A stretch of DNA of 64,000 bases from Vulcanisaeta souniana JCM 11219. Lineage in GTDB: Archaea > Thermoproteota > Thermoprotei > Thermoproteales > Thermocladiaceae. The notes under the pieces were generated by a model that was given only the letters and a program-made list of their open reading frames with translations, did no database searches and was not told the DNA's origin. The stretch's first letter is position 1, and each line of letters starts with the position of its first letter. Made by a program: the position numbers and the translations under genes. Below, one piece after another: positions 44,173 through 53,530 of the stretch. Where the stretch lies: contig NZ_AP026830.1 of the NCBI RefSeq assembly GCF_026000775.1, forward strand, positions 2,193,056-2,257,055, written 5' to 3'.

Positions 44173-45492
44173 TCAATTCCTAAGGAACTGCCTAGCCGCA
44201 ATTATCAACGGATCCCAGACCTGGGTCACAGCAGGTAGATAGGCCAGGTCGTTCATGAATAGGTCCTCAACGGTAGAGCCCCTAGCCATCAATGCAGCTA
44301 ATACATCGATTTTACCAAGGACATAGGAACCATCATCACCAAGTACCTGGGCGCCCATAACTCTCATGCTGTCCTCATCGACTATTAATTTTATCGTTAC
44401 ATAACCACCGCCAGGGTAGTACCTAGCCTTGGTCCTCGCCGTTATTATCGCGACCTTTGCCCTAAACCCATGTCTCACTGCTTCCTGTGTTGTCAAGCCA
44501 GTGCTCGCTATGTATAGGTTCATGAACTTGGTCATTGATGTACCAACAACCCCTGGAAAAACCATGGATCTGCCGGCTATATTACTACCGGCAACGAACC
44601 CCATCTTATTAGCAGTGGTCCCGAGGGGATGCCAATAGGGCTTGCCCGTTATTAAGTTCCTGGTCTCGGCAATATCACCTGCAGCATAGACGTTATCAAT
44701 GCTCGTCCTCATATGGACATCAACCCAAACAGCCCCGGTCTCACCAATGCGTAGATTAAGTTGCCTGGCGAGTTCCACATTTGGCCTTACACCTGTCGCC
44801 AGTACTACAGCATCAACCACATACCTACCACCATCCGTGATTATCACTTGCTTACCACCCTGGTTATTTACCTCAAGTACCCTTTCGTTCAATTGCAGTT
44901 TTACACCATGCTTAATTAATTCGTTCTTAACGATATTACCAACATCCTCATCCAGGGACCTACGCAGTGGATAACTTGATCTACCAATCATTATCACATC
45001 CTTGCCCCTAAACCTAAGCGCTTCAGCTACCTCAATACCCACATAACCAGTACCAATAATGCCAATGGTACCCGCGGAGTATAATGCGTCCCTCAATTTT
45101 AATGCATCGGCTGGGTGATGAACCGTGAACACACGATTACCCATAATTGGTATACTGGGTATGGAGGGCACGGATCCCGTTGCAAGCACCAGATAATCCC
45201 AATCAATCTTGTTCCCCCTATTGGTCCTTACATAGTTCCAACCAACCTCAATGACCGCCTCATTAAGCCTAACGTCAATACCCCTGGTACTCCTAAAGTA
45301 ATCCGGTGCGTAGTGCATGAGTAATTCGTAATTATCAAACAAGCCCTCTAGGTAATAGGGTATTCCACAGGGTGCGTGACTAACCATGTTACTGCCTTCA
45401 AGCACTACTACATCGACGTCGCGCTTCAGCCTCTTTATTCTTGATGCAGCGCTCATCCCAGCGGCTCCACCACCAATTATCACCGCCCTCAT
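44173..45492 (-). CDS. FAD-dependent NADH oxidase / CoA-disulfide reductase family
   Basis: 439 residues. FAD-binding GGGAAGMSAASRI at the N-terminus, redox Cys in SHAPCGIPYY (about residue 42), second Rossmann IGIIGTGYVGIEVAEALRF (about 143-161), and YAAGDIAETR FAD motif (about 268-277), with a C-terminal dimerisation domain. The single active-site Cys, rather than CxxxxC, is that of NADH oxidase/CoADR enzymes: reduction of O2, CoA disulfide or polysulfide by NAD(P)H. Just upstream of cydA, so an oxygen-related role is likely. Confidence 0.85.
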   Translation of the reverse strand: MRAVIIGGGAAGMSAASRIKRLKRDVDVVVLEGSNMVSHAPCGIPYYLEGLFDNYELLMHYAPDYFRSTRGIDVRLNEAVIEVGWNYVRTNRGNKIDWDYLVLATGSVPSIPSIPIMGNRVFTVHHPADALKLRDALYSAGTIGIIGTGYVGIEVAEALRFRGKDVIMIGRSSYPLRRSLDEDVGNIVKNELIKHGVKLQLNERVLEVNNQGGKQVIITDGGRYVVDAVVLATGVRPNVELARQLNLRIGETGAVWVDVHMRTSIDNVYAAGDIAETRNLITGKPYWHPLGTTANKMGFVAGSNIAGRSMVFPGVVGTSMTKFMNLYIASTGLTTQEAVRHGFRAKVAIITARTKARYYPGGGYVTIKLIVDEDSMRVMGAQVLGDDGSYVLGKIDVLAALMARGSTVEDLFMNDLAYLPAVTQVWDPLIIAARQFLRN

Positions 45493-45555
45493 GATTACAA
45501 ATCAAGAGGAAGAAAAATTAAATTATTCCTGTGTCATCCTGTAGATTGATTATTA

Positions 45556-46116
45556 ATGAGCAATGACGGCAGCGAGGGCTTGCTCAGGGTAATAGACATG
45601 ATGAGGGAGCTGGAGAGGTACCTGGCTATTCTCTACAGTATTGCGGCCTTCGGCATCAAGGACCCATACATAAGCGCTGTTATGAGGAAGATAAGCATTG
45701 AATCAGCAATGCACAACTACATACTCACCATGCTGAAGCCCCTGATCCACGAGTGCCCACCAAAGAATGTACTTGATATTGAGACCCTGGTCTCCCTACA
45801 GGGAAATATCGAGGAAGCAATAACGCATACAAAATCATTAATAGACTTCATGGATTCCATGGTGAAGACAAACAATGACATAACCAGCTCAGTTGTGGAT
45901 AAATTAACCGAGCTTGAGAATTACGAGGAGAGTGCCGTAAAGATATACAGCTTTCTGCTCAGGAGTTACCTACCAATAACGAGCACCAGGGTGGACTCTA
46001 AGTACCGTGTGTCCTCAAAACTCATTGTTAAGCTACTAAAGAGTATATCTGACGATGAGAAGCACCACAATGAATTACTGCAATCCGTTAGAGAATTAAT
46101 AATGGAAAGAAAGTAG
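45556..46116 (+). CDS. Ferritin-like / rubrerythrin-like four-helix protein
   Basis: 186 residues, all-helical. Possible di-iron ligands: Glu in MRELERYLAI, ESAMHNY (E-x3-H, about residues 51-57), ENYEESAVKIY (about 118-128) and DDEKHHNELL (E-x2-H, about 168-177). This is the two E-x2/3-H pattern of ferritin-like diiron proteins, without a rubredoxin domain. It is divergent from the NADH oxidase. Peroxide or O2 detoxification is inferred from fold and context. Confidence 0.5.
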   Translation: MSNDGSEGLLRVIDMMRELERYLAILYSIAAFGIKDPYISAVMRKISIESAMHNYILTMLKPLIHECPPKNVLDIETLVSLQGNIEEAITHTKSLIDFMDSMVKTNNDITSSVVDKLTELENYEESAVKIYSFLLRSYLPITSTRVDSKYRVSSKLIVKLLKSISDDEKHHNELLQSVRELIMERK

Positions 46117-46186
46117 GTCCACTTGGTGGCTTCATTGTTATCTACGACACCGTAAGAAATTAAAGGTCTCCAGTACGTGCATTACC

Positions 46187-47749
46187 GTGGATAAACCAAG
46201 GCCCTTCCTTAGGGAATCCACAGGGCTTGTTAGGGAGATTGGTCCATGGGCAGCCCTGCTCATGAATACGGCATTCATGGCCTTTCAATCGGGTTTCATA
46301 TTACTGGTTTCAAGTATGTTCAATTTCCCAAGAGGAAATCCAATAACTGCAATAATAATCGGCGCAGCCCTGTTCCTGCCGTTCACAATACTACTCAATA
46401 GGGTTGGTGTGACGTATTACAGGACAGCCAGTGACTACGTATTCGTAACGAGGAACTTACACCCATCCATAGGTTTCGCATCAATGTTCATGTTCATCAT
46501 AGACCAAATGTTCTTTAACGCCGTACTAACAAGCCTAGGCATAATCACAGGATTAGCGCCTGCTGTAATGGCAATGGGAATTTCAGACCGCTCGGCGGTT
46601 CTCACGGGTCTTGGCAATGCATTAATGAATGATCCACTGATGATCTTCCTAACCAGCGCCATGATCCTGATGATCCTCATACTGATTAACGCGCTATCAG
46701 CAAAGGCAGGCAAGTACCTCGCATCCGCAATCTCCCTTTTCGGCATAGCAACATATGTGCTAACAATAATACTATTCTACGCATACACCCCGCAAATAAT
46801 TAACGCAATTAACCTCGTCGTCCCAAACCTACTGAACCAGGCAACTGTGGTGTCGAGGGAGTTGCCGAGTTATGGGTCAATTACGGATACAATCTACCTA
46901 ATACCCTACCTGGCCTACGTGTTTCCGTTCGTGAACTTCATACTATCCGTTGGTGGCGAGGTCAGGAGGGGTAGCGCAATACCACTTGCGGTCTTCGGAA
47001 CCTACGTAATAAGCACCCTATTCCTGGCATTTGGCGTTTGGGCAGTGATGGCCTCACTGGGTACCAGTGCACTGAATGGATTATTCGCAATATACTACGG
47101 TGTTGCCAGCGGTACCTCCTGGCCAAGTTCATTACCACCACCATACCCACAAGCCCTCCTAATACTGGCTGTTAGGAACCCGGTGTTCCAGTGGCTATTA
47201 GCCATTGGTTCATTTACCTGGTACATCAACGTGGTTTCAGTGCTAGTGATACAGATAGCCAGGTACCTACTTGCCCTGTCATTCGATAGGGTGTTGCCAT
47301 CGATCTTCGCATATGTAAGCCCGAGGACACGCACACCCGTGATCGCCCACGTGACTGACCTGGCAATAACCCTGATAATAATGTATCTATATAACTTCAG
47401 TGTTGTTCCGTTGCTGTCGGCCACCATGGACGTGAGCACCCTAGTCACGATCTTCATGTACTTCATGATAATTACAATAACAGCAATAGCCCTTGGCCTA
47501 AGGTCGAGAAAAATGGGCACTGCATTACTCGGTATGTACACAACAGCATTATTCTCCTGGATAGCCTATGAGGAAATAGTGAACCCAATGGACTATCTAT
47601 TCGTACAATCAATAAATATCTACATAATAGGCTTCTTTGTGGCAATATTTCTAACGGGCCTGGTAATTTACTACGTAATGCGACTATACAGGTTAAGCAG
47701 AGAGGGCATAGACATAAACGTACTGTTCAGGGAAATACCGCCAGAGTGA
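46187..47749 (+). CDS. APC superfamily permease
   Basis: 520 residues from GTG 46187, about 12 helices. The family start is degenerate: REIGPWAALLMNTAFMAFQS lacks the usual GxGI motif, but the helix count and RTPVIAHVTDLAIT loop fit amino-acid/polyamine permeases. Substrate unknown. Different lineage from the 29 kb permease. Ends against a convergent small gene, sharing the 47749/47750 border. Confidence 0.75.
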   Translation: MDKPRPFLRESTGLVREIGPWAALLMNTAFMAFQSGFILLVSSMFNFPRGNPITAIIIGAALFLPFTILLNRVGVTYYRTASDYVFVTRNLHPSIGFASMFMFIIDQMFFNAVLTSLGIITGLAPAVMAMGISDRSAVLTGLGNALMNDPLMIFLTSAMILMILILINALSAKAGKYLASAISLFGIATYVLTIILFYAYTPQIINAINLVVPNLLNQATVVSRELPSYGSITDTIYLIPYLAYVFPFVNFILSVGGEVRRGSAIPLAVFGTYVISTLFLAFGVWAVMASLGTSALNGLFAIYYGVASGTSWPSSLPPPYPQALLILAVRNPVFQWLLAIGSFTWYINVVSVLVIQIARYLLALSFDRVLPSIFAYVSPRTRTPVIAHVTDLAITLIIMYLYNFSVVPLLSATMDVSTLVTIFMYFMIITITAIALGLRSRKMGTALLGMYTTALFSWIAYEEIVNPMDYLFVQSINIYIIGFFVAIFLTGLVIYYVMRLYRLSREGIDINVLFREIPPE

Positions 47750-48040
47750 TTAATTGACCTCCATTGAAAAGACGTCAATTATCCTATTACTCCTTATCCT
47801 GATCACGGTCTCCAACGGCCCATCCCTAACTACCACAGTTATCATACCATTCTCATAATCAATAAACGAAGCTTTCCACTCATAATTAAGTTCCATTATC
47901 TCACCATTCTTCCAAACGCCAATAACCTTGGGATCAACATGGACTATGGATAAGCCGTCATTAATCCGACACCTCCTCTTAACAAGCTTTACGAAGTACC
48001 CAAAGCCGCTTGCCACCAAGGTCTCTCCACTACACCTCAT
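47750..48040 (-). CDS. Small hypothetical beta-rich protein
   Basis: 96 residues, predicted mostly beta, with several Val/Ile strands (VIGVWKNGEIMELNYEWKAS, MITVVVRDG). Two Cys near the N-terminus. No family recognised. Tail-to-tail with the permease. Confidence 0.5.
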   Translation of the reverse strand: MRCSGETLVASGFGYFVKLVKRRCRINDGLSIVHVDPKVIGVWKNGEIMELNYEWKASFIDYENGMITVVVRDGPLETVIRIRSNRIIDVFSMEVN

Positions 48041-48165
48041 GGATTCACCTGTGTACTCGCCATAGACTTCCCGTTAAAGCCCACGTGGCGCTTTTAAAGA
48101 CTTCCTATCCAAGGGAAGAGTTAATCAAAAGACCTATATAATGCCCAGGCCCGGTTATTACTAAG

Positions 48166-49401
48166 GTGCGAATAAACCCAGCACTATGCATTAGATGCAG
48201 GGGGGAATACAACCTATGCGGTCTATCCTACTGTCCGGTCCTCACAGAGTTACGTACAAGACACATACTCAGGGGCGTAACTAACAGGGATCGCATTGAC
48301 GGATCATCACCGCCAAGCGTATTCATTGGCCGCGTTGGTTACCCAAGGGTCAATGTATATCCAGCGACGCCACCTGTTCATGGTGATACGAGTAGCCTTG
48401 AGGACCCAAGGGCTTGGATGGGCATGAGACTGGAGGACTTCCTATCAAGTAGGTTATCCCTGGTAAGAGGTTCTGTGAGGGTTAGGGTTGAGGATGCAAG
48501 GAATCCGCCGAGGACTCTTCATGATGTTCAAGTAATGGTGTTATCAGGGAAACCCGTGGATTCCGAACTAGTGCTTAAGAAGCCAGTTAGTGGTAGGTAT
48601 GTGCTTGATGAGCATGCGCCGCCCTTTGGTCCATCATCACCACTACAGAAATTACGCGTGAATACATTGCCGCCACCACCAAGGATTGTTGATAGGGTTC
48701 ATAGTGATACGGACCTAAATGCCACAGAGGCCATACTGACGCTGTACTATCATGGCATTGACGTTCATCACATATCAAGGCTATTAAGCGTTGGCGCCCT
48801 CGGTGTTGGTAAGAGGAGGAGACTAGTGCCGACTAGGTGGTCTATAACAGCAGTTGATAAGCAAGTCTCCGATAAACTACTCAATGAAGTTCGTGATTAC
48901 CCACTTATAAGTGAGTACAGAGTTTACGTGAGGAAGTTTAAGGACAACACGTTCATAGGCATACTGGCACCCCATACCTGGCTTTACGAGTGGGCTGAGG
49001 CCTGGTGGCCCGGCTCAACGTGGAACATGTGGGGTGGCGAAACAGCCCTAGAGCTTGATTATGAGGGTTACTGGGGACGCGATGACTATCCATCAATAGG
49101 CGGTTGCTACTACGCGGCCAGGATAGCCGTACTTGAGGCATTACACTCAATACGTAGACAGGCGGCTGTCATACTATGGCGCGAGATCTACCCAGGCTTC
49201 AACCTGCCAATTGGTGTCTGGTGGGTTAGGGAGAATATTAGGGCTATGCTTAGTGGGCCATACGAGAGGTTTCATGACCTACATGACGCCCTCAAGTATG
49301 TTACCGGTTTCCTCAAGTTACCAATAAGTACCTGGGTATCCAAATCATATGTAATAAGGATGCTAACTAGGCAGTCAAGTATAGTTGATTGGCTGGGGTA
49401 G
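48166..49401 (+). CDS. nreA: Nre family DNA repair protein
   Basis: 411 residues. N-terminal zinc cluster CIRCRGEYNLCGLSYCP (residues 8-24, four Cys) and conserved Nre blocks such as GRVGYPRVNVYP and EDPRAWMGM. The C-terminus RQSSIVDWLG is a PIP-box-like PCNA-binding motif, as described for archaeal Nre proteins, which are linked to repair of DNA damage. TATA cctatataat at 48131-48140 gives a leaderless GTG start. The next gene begins 4 nt later. Confidence 0.85.
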   Translation: MRINPALCIRCRGEYNLCGLSYCPVLTELRTRHILRGVTNRDRIDGSSPPSVFIGRVGYPRVNVYPATPPVHGDTSSLEDPRAWMGMRLEDFLSSRLSLVRGSVRVRVEDARNPPRTLHDVQVMVLSGKPVDSELVLKKPVSGRYVLDEHAPPFGPSSPLQKLRVNTLPPPPRIVDRVHSDTDLNATEAILTLYYHGIDVHHISRLLSVGALGVGKRRRLVPTRWSITAVDKQVSDKLLNEVRDYPLISEYRVYVRKFKDNTFIGILAPHTWLYEWAEAWWPGSTWNMWGGETALELDYEGYWGRDDYPSIGGCYYAARIAVLEALHSIRRQAAVILWREIYPGFNLPIGVWWVRENIRAMLSGPYERFHDLHDALKYVTGFLKLPISTWVSKSYVIRMLTRQSSIVDWLG

Positions 49402-49405
49402 GCAA

Positions 49406-50239
49406 ATGGCAGGTACAGTCGGGTTAGGCAACGTGGTTGTCAAGGAAATAAGGGTTAAGACCGCACTATCCAGGTCAGGACTGCCTGAGTACGACTACGC
49501 ACTAAACCCATACCTAGGTTGTCAGCATGGCTGTATTTATTGCTACGCCATGGATTTCACCAGGAGCGAGCCAGGGAGAAGGTGGGGCGAGATAGTTTAC
49601 GTAAAAGCCAACTTAATATATGCCCTCACGAAGGACATAAGGAAACTTAAGCCAGGCATTGTCGGCGTGTCCACAATAACCGACCCATACCAACCCGTGG
49701 AGTCCAGGTATAAGTTAACCAGGAGAGCCATTGAGTTACTATGTAATGCTGGTTATCACGTTAGCGTACAAACGAAGTCAGCATTAATCATTAGGGACCT
49801 GGACATAATAAGTAAGTGCGGCAAGTCGGTAGACGTGGGTCTCACAATAACCACAATGAGGAATACGTACAGAGCCGTAGAGCCCATGGCCGCACACCCA
49901 ACGGCAAGGGCATCAGCACTTAGAAGGATCGCCAGTTTGGGTATTAAGACCTGGATATTCCTAGGCCCAGTGATACCCGGCGTAAACGATAAAGTGGAGG
50001 ATTACGAACCAGTAATACGCCTGGCCAAGGAAACAAATTCACAGGTAATAATTGATAGGTTCAGGCCAAGACCAGTCGTAATTAAGTTCATGAGCAGGAA
50101 GTTAAACCCCATATACCCGGCGACCAGGGACTGGTGGAGTGAAACCCTGAACTCAATAATGAGACTGTGCAGGGAGTACGGCGTTAATTGCATCACGGCA
50201 GAGGATGAGTGGGAAATAAATCGAAAACGAGAGAAATAA
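49406..50239 (+). CDS. SPL-like radical SAM enzyme
   Basis: 277 residues from ATG 49406. Radical SAM cluster motif GCQHGCIYCYA (C-x3-C-x2-C, about residues 39-49), ALNPYLGC before it, STITDPYQPVE and LLGPVIPG-like loops after it. This pattern is that of the SPL-related (spore photoproduct lyase-like) group of archaeal radical SAM proteins. Being coupled to nre, it is a candidate DNA-lesion repair enzyme, though the substrate is unknown. Confidence 0.8.
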   Translation: MAGTVGLGNVVVKEIRVKTALSRSGLPEYDYALNPYLGCQHGCIYCYAMDFTRSEPGRRWGEIVYVKANLIYALTKDIRKLKPGIVGVSTITDPYQPVESRYKLTRRAIELLCNAGYHVSVQTKSALIIRDLDIISKCGKSVDVGLTITTMRNTYRAVEPMAAHPTARASALRRIASLGIKTWIFLGPVIPGVNDKVEDYEPVIRLAKETNSQVIIDRFRPRPVVIKFMSRKLNPIYPATRDWWSETLNSIMRLCREYGVNCITAEDEWEINRKREK

Positions 50240-50288
50240 TAGGTTAATGCAGGAAGATTTAGATAAAGTGTAATAATTAGCAGTATAG

Positions 50289-50435
50289 GTGAGCGTGGTT
50301 AAAATTGATAATAGACTACCAGGGGGACTTGCCAAATATGGCTCAGTGATCATAATTGATGTTGGCGAATACTTCATCGGCATCCCAATACCTAAGGTTC
50401 CATTGACATCAACGTTAGGCATTATCAAAAAGTGA
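50289..50435 (+). CDS. 48-aa hypothetical protein
   Basis: GTG 50289 (or GTG 50295) to TGA 50433-50435. Beta-rich reading: VKIDNRLPGGLAKYGSVIII then DVGEYFIGIPIPKV. A TATA-like atttagata at 50257-50265 would allow a near-leaderless mRNA. Good codon use but too short for certainty. Confidence 0.35.
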   Translation: MSVVKIDNRLPGGLAKYGSVIIIDVGEYFIGIPIPKVPLTSTLGIIKK

Positions 50436-50624
50436 GGAAGCTGATAAATTAACTATTATGTGTTGTGAATGAATACTTCAGTGGGATGTTGCTAAATAAA
50501 GAGTTTTTGATGCGCATATGATAAGACGGTAGGATTATCGAGAATTGGCCCTAGGGGTTTCGTTTAGTGTTGTGCACTTAGAAACCTTTATTAATTAAGT
50601 CGTTGATTTTTATTTGGCGATTAA

Positions 50625-51482
50625 GTGGCTCAGTCAGGGAATGAGGAGCAAATAATTAGGGAGATAATGAATGCTTTGTCAGGTTCTGCGCGTTATATGG
50701 CTGATGAGATCAGGAGTACCTTTTCTAGGTATGTGGATATTTACAGGGGTGTCTCTGGTTTTGAGACTCAGCAGGTTAGTCTTGGTACTGTGGAGAATAG
50801 TAAGAGGATCTTCTTGATTCAGTCCTCGGTTACGGAACCGAATTACGACTCAGGTAATTACCTGGTGAACGCATTCAAGGGTTTCTTTAGTATTGATGAA
50901 AATTTCTACCCAACATACCTAATGGGTGGTATTGAGTGCTATATGCAGTCATCACCAAGTGAACCCACTGGGATTAAGGTTGGCGGTTCCATGGTTTCGA
51001 TCTATAACGGAGTTGAGAACGTTGAGGATAAGGACATGGGACAAGTGGTTTGTGCAAAGAAGGCTAGTATTAGGTTCTCAGACAACGTTAATGGCGAGGT
51101 AACCGCAAACCCAAGTGACCTATTCAAGGCAGCACTGGATGTTTTGAACAATGTTAGGGGTAAGTTTAACAATATGCGTGATGATTTCGTGAATACATAC
51201 GGCTTCGAACCAGGCGACATAACGCTAACGGGTAACGAGGTTATGCTAAGTACCTTATTCGACCTTAACATGTCAAGCACAATGAGGGACTACATACAGA
51301 GGGTTTTCTCGAGTATTGTTCCTGGACAAACCCCTGAACTAGTGGGGTTGGGGTTACTGTGTGGTGCTCAGCCTGACCTAGTGTTCTCATACGATGATGC
51401 AGAGAGAATACTGGTGCTCGGTCATCCGCACAAGGTTAGTTCAGGGGATTGCCTTAAGTACTCAATAATCAAGTACATGTGA
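50625..51482 (+). CDS. Hypothetical protein
   Basis: 285 residues from GTG 50625. N-terminal helical segment (EEQIIREIMNALSGSARYMA), then alpha/beta with a well-conserved-looking core (FLIQSSVTEPNYDSGNYLVN, GPHKV-type end). No transmembrane segment and no recognised domain. Cys at four places, scattered. Preceded by AT-rich promoter tttattaatt. Function unknown. Confidence 0.5.
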   Translation: MAQSGNEEQIIREIMNALSGSARYMADEIRSTFSRYVDIYRGVSGFETQQVSLGTVENSKRIFLIQSSVTEPNYDSGNYLVNAFKGFFSIDENFYPTYLMGGIECYMQSSPSEPTGIKVGGSMVSIYNGVENVEDKDMGQVVCAKKASIRFSDNVNGEVTANPSDLFKAALDVLNNVRGKFNNMRDDFVNTYGFEPGDITLTGNEVMLSTLFDLNMSSTMRDYIQRVFSSIVPGQTPELVGLGLLCGAQPDLVFSYDDAERILVLGHPHKVSSGDCLKYSIIKYM

Positions 51483-51501
51483 TTTTATTGAATCATAAAA
51501 A

Positions 51502-52296
51502 TCACTGACTTAAAATCTCACCATTCCTCTCCTTAATTGCGTTCATCAGAAAATTAATTACCCTGTTAATCTCGTTCTCAGCAGCTTTCTCGTCCTCTGA
51601 ACTCACGTATACATGGATCTCGACAAGTGGTGACCTAATCTCGTGACCCTTGGGATGGCTCTTAATGTAGACCCTGTTGCTCATTTTCATGCCTCTCTCG
51701 ATTATTGGAGCCAGGTCAGCCTCGGGAACACCCTTCACGGTTATTGATCTTTCAACAAAGTGAAGTCTAGGTCCTATCTCGCGTAGTTTCGGCTCTACGT
51801 AGTTTTCGAATATGCCCATCATCTCCGCGGGCACGCCGGGTAGCGCAATTATTACCGTATTGCTCTCCTCAACCCAGATACCCGGCGCAGTGCCAACGGG
51901 GTTTGGAATTGGTTTCGCGCCCTCAGGCATCTTCGCCTGTTTAAGCCTTGGTTCCGTTAATTCCAGCCCCTTCGTCCTGAAGGTCTCTGTGACGAGCTTC
52001 AGTGCATCATCATTAACAACGTACCTTCTGTTGAGGGCCTTGGCGAGGTACTCACTCGTCCTATCATCAAATGTTGGTCCTAAACCACCTGTGGAAATAA
52101 CAACCCTAATGCTCCTCCTAATAGCATCCCTGAATACCTCAACCTCGTCCTCCTCATTGTCGGGGATTGCTATTATCCTTCTGACATCATAGCCAAGGAG
52201 CGTTAATTTCTTGGCAAGCCAGGTGGCGTTTGTATTCACGGTCTTTCCAATCAACAATTCATTGCCTATGGATATGATCCAGGCCGTATAACTCAT
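51502..52296 (-). CDS. CinA-like/MoCF-biosynthesis domain protein
   Basis: 264 residues. Molybdopterin-binding (MoaB/MogA-type) fold: IISIGNELLIGKTVNTNATW, STGGLGPTFDDRTSEYLAKAL (about residues 69-89), and IPNPVGTAPGIWVEE, all of the CinA N-terminal/COG1058 domain. The C-terminal amidase domain is absent, as in archaeal homologues. Possibly ADP-ribose or nicotinamide nucleotide hydrolysis or molybdopterin-like binding. Confidence 0.82.
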   Translation of the reverse strand: MSYTAWIISIGNELLIGKTVNTNATWLAKKLTLLGYDVRRIIAIPDNEEDEVEVFRDAIRRSIRVVISTGGLGPTFDDRTSEYLAKALNRRYVVNDDALKLVTETFRTKGLELTEPRLKQAKMPEGAKPIPNPVGTAPGIWVEESNTVIIALPGVPAEMMGIFENYVEPKLREIGPRLHFVERSITVKGVPEADLAPIIERGMKMSNRVYIKSHPKGHEIRSPLVEIHVYVSSEDEKAAENEINRVINFLMNAIKERNGEILSQ

Positions 52297-52395
52297 TGTT
52301 TTCCTAGTTTTATCACTTATTAAATTGCTTTTTGTGATTGGTTAACGAGGGTATATTAATAAATGAGTCAACTTAATTAGTGGGTGGTTTTAGGT

Positions 52396-52641
52396 ATGAG
52401 AAGGTTTGCAATCATAATCCTGGATTTAGATGATATTCACCCAGGCGAGGAGGATAAGGCCAGGATTGTGAAGATGATTGAGGAGTCCCTACAGTGGTGG
52501 CATGGTTACTTGGGTCATAGTGACAGGTTAGAGTTTGATAAGTGGAAGGTTTACTACATGGAGTTCGGTGACGAATTAATGGTTGCCAGGGTACTCAATG
52601 CCCTTGGTAAGTTCAGGGAGTACATAAAGGGAGAGATATGA
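52396..52641 (+). CDS. Small hypothetical protein
   Basis: 81 residues from ATG 52396, with ggtggttttaggt upstream. IIILDLDDIHPGEEDKARIV then a Trp-rich helix (QWWHGYLGHSDRLEFDKW). Possibly related to archaeal DUF-type small proteins; family not recognised. Ends 14 bp before the convergent recombinase. Confidence 0.5.
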   Translation: MRRFAIIILDLDDIHPGEEDKARIVKMIEESLQWWHGYLGHSDRLEFDKWKVYYMEFGDELMVARVLNALGKFREYIKGEI

Positions 52642-52655
52642 CGCCTCCCTGAGGA

Positions 52656-53414
52656 TTACTCCACCTTGGATTCCTCATAACCACAGTTTGTGCAGTGCAG
52701 TACGTACTTAATGGCGTACCTTCCATCAACCTGGACAAGGGCCTTGTCAGTGATGATCATCCTATGGAGACAACGCGGACATGTATAACTACCCCTATAG
52801 CCATGCTTACCCAGTATTCGCCTCACGGCATATAGGCTGATACCCAGCTTGGTGGATATCGCCCTCTGGCTTAACCCCTCCGTGTATAGCTTAAGGACCT
52901 CCTCAATGACGTCCCTTGGCATTAGATCAACCTTAGAAACCACCTTGCCCTCCGTCCTAAGTCTCTCCATTGCAGCCTTGGTCCTCTGTCTAATGAATTC
53001 CCTCTCCATGGATGCTACAAAGGCCAGGACGGTCCTAAGGAACTGCCTGTAGGCGCCATCAAGGTTCTGAAGCACTGACTCCTTTTCACTAGTACTAACT
53101 ATGAGTAAGCCAAGCCTGTTTTCTACGATATCCAACAACCTGAAGAGTTCCTGGAAGTTCCTAACGAGTCTTGAGGTTTCATAAACCAGTAAGACCATGG
53201 GCCTTGGGCTCAATGTGCCGCTTTCCACGTCCTTAACCAATTCCCTGAATGCCGGCCTGTCCATGATCGGAGAGGCACCGCTGATTGCCTCGTCAATGTA
53301 GAGCTTCAGTATTTGGAATCCCCTGGATTCACTCCAACGCTTTAGATACTCCACTTGGTTTGCTGGATCCTGCATTTCCGTGGAAACCCTAACGTAGGCT
53401 ATTGCTGGTATCAC
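52656..53414 (-). CDS. Serine recombinase (resolvase/invertase family)
   Basis: 252 residues from GTG 53414, TATA about 26 nt before. N-terminal catalytic domain with nucleophile Ser in AIAYVRVSTEMQD (about residue 11), SGASPIMDRPAF, YETSRLVRNFQEL (about 78-90) and MEREFIRQRTKAAMER helix E. Then a DNA-binding HTH (GLSQRAISTKLGISLYAVRR) and a C-terminal zinc ribbon (CPRC...CTNC). No tnpB or other transposon part is adjacent, so it is either domesticated or a stand-alone invertase. Confidence 0.85.
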   Translation of the reverse strand: MIPAIAYVRVSTEMQDPANQVEYLKRWSESRGFQILKLYIDEAISGASPIMDRPAFRELVKDVESGTLSPRPMVLLVYETSRLVRNFQELFRLLDIVENRLGLLIVSTSEKESVLQNLDGAYRQFLRTVLAFVASMEREFIRQRTKAAMERLRTEGKVVSKVDLMPRDVIEEVLKLYTEGLSQRAISTKLGISLYAVRRILGKHGYRGSYTCPRCLHRMIITDKALVQVDGRYAIKYVLHCTNCGYEESKVE

Positions 53415-53530
53415 TTCGTTGATTATTGGATGGTTGCGTTTTTAAATGATGCGTAGGGGTATTATTGTTTTCATAATTATAAATAATATAAATAATAATG
53501 CTTAAAAAACATAGCCTATTTAGGTTGTGA

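Noticed and set aside
52656-53414. IS607 transposase call for the serine recombinase
   Set aside because: No tnpB or element ends nearby; domain order (catalytic, HTH, zinc ribbon) differs from IS607 TnpA, where the DNA-binding domain comes first.
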